The notes beneath the pieces are model-generated. The model did not search any database, was not told the origin of the DNA, and saw nothing but the letters and a program-made list of their open reading frames with translations. Made by a program: the position numbers and the translations under genes. Source: EX4572-165 sp964581795 (GTDB lineage: Archaea > Thermoplasmatota > E2 > DHVEG-1). Taken from it: a stretch of DNA of 9,624 bases. The stretch is taken from assembly GCA_964581795.1 (NCBI GenBank), contig CAZOPW010000065.1, forward strand, positions 1-9,624. The letters are read 5' to 3'. Shown in pieces: positions 6,578 to 9,624 of this stretch (the stretch's first letter is position 1; each line of letters opens with the position of its first letter).

Positions 6578-9562
6578 TTAGAAAAACTTCCAAACCGTTT
6601 GCTCAACACTATTATGACGTCCTGCAGAATCAAACGCAACTACTTTAACAACGTGTTTACCAAATGAAAACGAGTTCCAATTATACTTGTACGGGGAACT
6701 CAATACTTCAGCGACTGGATGCTGCATATCATCAATGTAAAACAAGACTTTATCAATACCACTTCCATCTGAAGCACTAACTGTTACATCAATAGGTCCA
6801 ATAGCAAGAGTGAATGGAAATGGAATAATTCGATTATTCCTCATATATACTCCATTATTTGGATGTTCAATAGCGACAGCGGGTATTGATTCATCTGAAA
6901 CAATAACAGTGATTACTGGTGACCATTCGCTTTCTCCGTAATTTTTATCTCGTGCTTTCACCTTAATTGAAAACGTGCCAATTGTATTCCACTGATGAGA
7001 AACAGAACAGATTGCTCCTGAAAAGTAAAATGAAGTCCATTCATCGACAACATCATCATCATTCCAATCCCAACCATATTGAATATCATCACCTTCTGGA
7101 TCAGTGGTTTGAACTGAAAAACTTGAATTAGTTCCAGAAAACGCTGACGATGGACCATTAATTGAATCAGGTGTAACAGGTGGAAACTGTTCGGAAATCA
7201 CAATCGTACTATATGCTTTTGCTACATTTCCTTCATTGTCTTCAACAGTTAAACACACATTATATGTTCCTTCTGATTCAAACGTGTGCACCGGATCACA
7301 AAGAGTAGATGTGCTCATATCATCAAAATCCCAATAATACGAAACGATTTCACCATCTGGATCCCATGATTCATCTGCAGAAAAAGGTATAGTAAAATTA
7401 GCTCCATTATAATTCTCTGGATTTATCTTTGGTCGTGGATTCCAATACTCACGGACTTCAACTGGAATGGTTTTCGTTGAAATATATCCTTGATTATCCA
7501 TGACCGTTAATGATACATCATATGTTCTGGCTGATGAGAATACATGAACCGGGTTTTCCTCATGAGTGATCTTACCATCTCCAAAATCCCATTCTCGAAA
7601 TGAAATAATTCCTTCTGACTGATCTTGAAACGAAATAAGTTCACCTGTGGTTGGATACAATGGATTAAAAGAAAAATTAGCTGAAGCTTCTTTTGCCCCA
7701 TGAATACTCACATATGGATCACCAAACAAAGTCGTGGAATAATACGTGTGATACATATTGCCATCTTCAATATGCCAAATATTATCTTCTTTTGAATCTT
7801 GATTTGCAACTCCTATCCTGCTTATTTTTTCATGAGGTGAAAACAACGCATCATAGAATTCACGAGCAAACCGGTTATCCGCTCCATCATAATTAATAGA
7901 ACTCCCATACCCATATCCTGTATTCATAATTGCAGCAAAACCACCTTTCTGTGGAACATTCACCCATTTTTCCGCGAAACATTCATCATGAATTTCTAAT
8001 TGCCCTGAATGACATGCTTGTGTATAAAACAGTCCATATTTCCCAGCATTATCAAGTTCTTCAAGTTCAAAACTTGATAGTTTCATTGCAGAAACAGCTG
8101 TTCCATGACCTACATGATTAATGATAGCAACACCATCATTAATCACATTCATAACATCATCATCAGTCCACACCATCTCTTTTTCATATAACCGAGTAAT
8201 CGAGTATTTATCCGATGGGATTCCATAGGTTTCCTGATTGTAATCTTCACAATAATCAATACATCGTTCAACATATCCCGATCCATATCCGCCTGGACCA
8301 GTCCACAGGACTTCTCCAGCTGATAGAACACGGGTTACTGAAGGATCAGTATCGAAATCTTGTTGTTCATACACAAGTGTTTTTTCAACAAAACTTGATA
8401 CATCTTTTAAATCATCGACGGGTGCTCTGCCAAGATACACTTCTGCAAGAAGATCAATCCGATCACCATTAACTCCATCATATTTTTCACCCCATACATT
8501 ATCATTATCATAATTGTAGGAGCCATCAAGGCATTGATAATACAAATCAGAAGCAACTCTTGTTTCATCTTGTTCTTGACCATCAATATCTTTTAGGAAT
8601 CGAATAGGAACAATTTCTACATCTCCACCAAGAAGTACCCATTTAGTATCCCAGTTATAATATGCATATTTTATAAAATTACGAATTTTTTCTTGTGTAT
8701 CCCTTCCTTCATAAGCATCTTTAATTGATTCAACTGTTTGTATCGTACAGCTTAACCCTTGATTTTCTCTAAATGTAAGTAAGTCTTGAAAACTGTAATT
8801 GTAATCAGGTGATGATTCCGTTAAGTTTTCTGCAGTAATTAAAACATAATCAATAGTTTCAGTTCCATCTTGCTGAAATGAACTCGGTTGGTGTTGATAC
8901 GTGTTAATCATCTCTGGATTATCAACAGTTGTAATAATCTGTTCTTGTGCCCAAGGTTTTACCTTTAATTGTTCATTATCTGGTTCTGTTTCAATAGTGA
9001 CCGTGACTGCTTGAGTATACCGAAATGTGTTGCTATTGCTTCTTATTTGAACCGGGTTAATATTAAGGTAGAGTAATGGGTAGCCATGTAGATGTTGAAC
9101 ACCGATCATATCATAATGGTGAGAAGGATAATATGAGGAAGAAGTAGTGTCTTCCTCTGTGTTTTCATTAGAGAATGATGAATCTGAATTGAATCGTTGA
9201 AAAAGTGGTCCTTGTAAAAGATTTTTTATTTTTGTATTTACAACTGTTCTAATTGATGCTGGTTCAACGGTTACATCTTTTACTTTAGTCCCATATGGTA
9301 ATAGAAAAGTAACAGGTTTTTTTGGGACAATTGGTTGATTTGTTTTAGAAGATAAGGGAAGATCTCCCATGAGGATTTGTGCAAATGTCATATTTTCTTC
9401 TTGAATCGTCTGCACGATTGGTTTTTGAAACGTGAATGTATATTTTAAAAAAGAAGTATCATTCTCATTAAAAATCTGTTGTGAATCTACATCTGCTAGG
9501 GAGTATTGTATAGGTATACAGAGTAATAGGAATAATACTATGATGGCAGATATTTTATGCAT
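6578..9562 (-). CDS. Large secreted gingipain-like cysteine peptidase (family C25) with PKD repeats and Ig-like tail
   Basis: This is an extracellular cysteine endopeptidase, 994 residues from ATG 9562. The signal peptide is MHKIS plus a hydrophobic core, with likely cleavage after SLA at residue 23. A C25 propeptide-like region follows at about 40-190 (PIVPKKPVTFLLPYGTKV). The catalytic domain is about 237-622: IDYVLITAENL, DTQEKIRNFI, KWVLLGGD, AEVYLGRAP, LFGDPYVSI. The dyad is His486 (NHVGHGTA) and Cys517 (TQACHSGQ), 31 apart, close to the 33 of gingipain RgpB (His211/Cys244). Two PKD domains follow, at 628-703 (WDFGDG, HVF, YDVSLTV) and 708-790 (YYWDFDD, HTF, YNVCLTV). A PKD-like domain is at 796-888 and an Ig-like tail at 896-994. 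The in-frame GTG at 9574, which adds four residues, sits almost exactly at the predicted transcription start and would be leaderless. Both starts are plausible. It is probably the first gene of an operon with the second C25 gene. Substrate preference is unknown. Confidence 0.92.
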   Translation of the reverse strand: MHKISAIIVLFLLLCIPIQYSLADVDSQQIFNENDTSFLKYTFTFQKPIVQTIQEENMTFAQILMGDLPLSSKTNQPIVPKKPVTFLLPYGTKVKDVTVEPASIRTVVNTKIKNLLQGPLFQRFNSDSSFSNENTEEDTTSSSYYPSHHYDMIGVQHLHGYPLLYLNINPVQIRSNSNTFRYTQAVTVTIETEPDNEQLKVKPWAQEQIITTVDNPEMINTYQHQPSSFQQDGTETIDYVLITAENLTESSPDYNYSFQDLLTFRENQGLSCTIQTVESIKDAYEGRDTQEKIRNFIKYAYYNWDTKWVLLGGDVEIVPIRFLKDIDGQEQDETRVASDLYYQCLDGSYNYDNDNVWGEKYDGVNGDRIDLLAEVYLGRAPVDDLKDVSSFVEKTLVYEQQDFDTDPSVTRVLSAGEVLWTGPGGYGSGYVERCIDYCEDYNQETYGIPSDKYSITRLYEKEMVWTDDDVMNVINDGVAIINHVGHGTAVSAMKLSSFELEELDNAGKYGLFYTQACHSGQLEIHDECFAEKWVNVPQKGGFAAIMNTGYGYGSSINYDGADNRFAREFYDALFSPHEKISRIGVANQDSKEDNIWHIEDGNMYHTYYSTTLFGDPYVSIHGAKEASANFSFNPLYPTTGELISFQDQSEGIISFREWDFGDGKITHEENPVHVFSSARTYDVSLTVMDNQGYISTKTIPVEVREYWNPRPKINPENYNGANFTIPFSADESWDPDGEIVSYYWDFDDMSTSTLCDPVHTFESEGTYNVCLTVEDNEGNVAKAYSTIVISEQFPPVTPDSINGPSSAFSGTNSSFSVQTTDPEGDDIQYGWDWNDDDVVDEWTSFYFSGAICSVSHQWNTIGTFSIKVKARDKNYGESEWSPVITVIVSDESIPAVAIEHPNNGVYMRNNRIIPFPFTLAIGPIDVTVSASDGSGIDKVLFYIDDMQHPVAEVLSSPYKYNWNSFSFGKHVVKVVAFDSAGRHNSVEQTVWKFF

Positions 9563-9591
9563 AAGAGGTACCACATTATAATTTATATTTT

Positions 9592-9607
9592 AACTTATAT
9601 AAATAGG
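9592..9607 (-). promoter_or_regulatory. TATA box of the peptidase operon
   Basis: On the - strand CCTATTTATATAAGTT contains a consensus-like archaeal TTTATATA (9596-9603). Its centre is about 26 bases upstream of 9574, which places the transcription start at or next to the in-frame GTG and leaves a leader of about 11 bases to ATG 9562. This is the best-placed promoter element in the window. The last 17 bases of the window show nothing further. Confidence 0.6.
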
Positions 9608-9624
9608 TTTGTCTACAACCATTA

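Overview
The window reads as a low-GC archaeal chromosome segment. The case for archaea is the TATA-like elements (TTTATATA or TTATATAAATA types) a short distance upstream of genes, T-tract termination signals, and a protein repertoire that I associate from memory with protein-degrading Thermoplasmatota-type archaea (MBG-D / Thermoprofundales-like lineages). That repertoire is secreted gingipain-type C25 cysteine peptidases with PKD/Ig-like tails, plus an arylsulfotransferase-family beta-propeller. The lineage is an inference and was not tested by a search.

Layout. There are five real genes, and all five encode exported or surface proteins. On the + strand: (1) 81-1241, a secreted or possibly lipid-anchored multi-Ig protein; (2) 1459-3201, an arylsulfotransferase-like (ASST) protein with the expected catalytic His/Arg set. 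On the - strand, convergent with these: (3) 3257-3868, a small clear lipoprotein of unknown family; (4) about 4004-6487, a C25 peptidase with one PKD-like domain and a C-terminal beta-sandwich; (5) about 6578-9562, a second, larger C25 peptidase with two PKD domains, one PKD-like domain and an Ig-like tail. Genes 5 and 4 run in the same direction with no obvious terminator between them and probably form an operon, 5 first. Genes 2 and 3 converge on a short T5/A8 element that can terminate from both sides.

Start sites. Gene 4 has no usable ATG near its N-terminus. The best start is a TTG preceded by an AGGTG Shine-Dalgarno, which fits an internal operon gene. Gene 5 has a GTG at 9574, at the predicted transcription start, and an ATG 12 bases further in.

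How the genes fit together. The two peptidases share a catalytic architecture but have diverged. The lipoprotein, the multi-Ig protein and the sulfotransferase-like protein lie beside them, and beta-sandwich modules are shared between proteins. The tail of gene 5 recurs as the tail of gene 1. The C-terminal module of gene 4 recurs as the N-terminal module of the ASST-like gene 2. A PKD-like variant occurs in genes 1, 4 and 5. The simplest reading is a locus for extracellular degradation or modification of polymers, built from a lineage-specific set of surface modules. I found no CRISPR array, RNA gene, transposon or phage feature. No non-coding stretch exceeds 300 bases.
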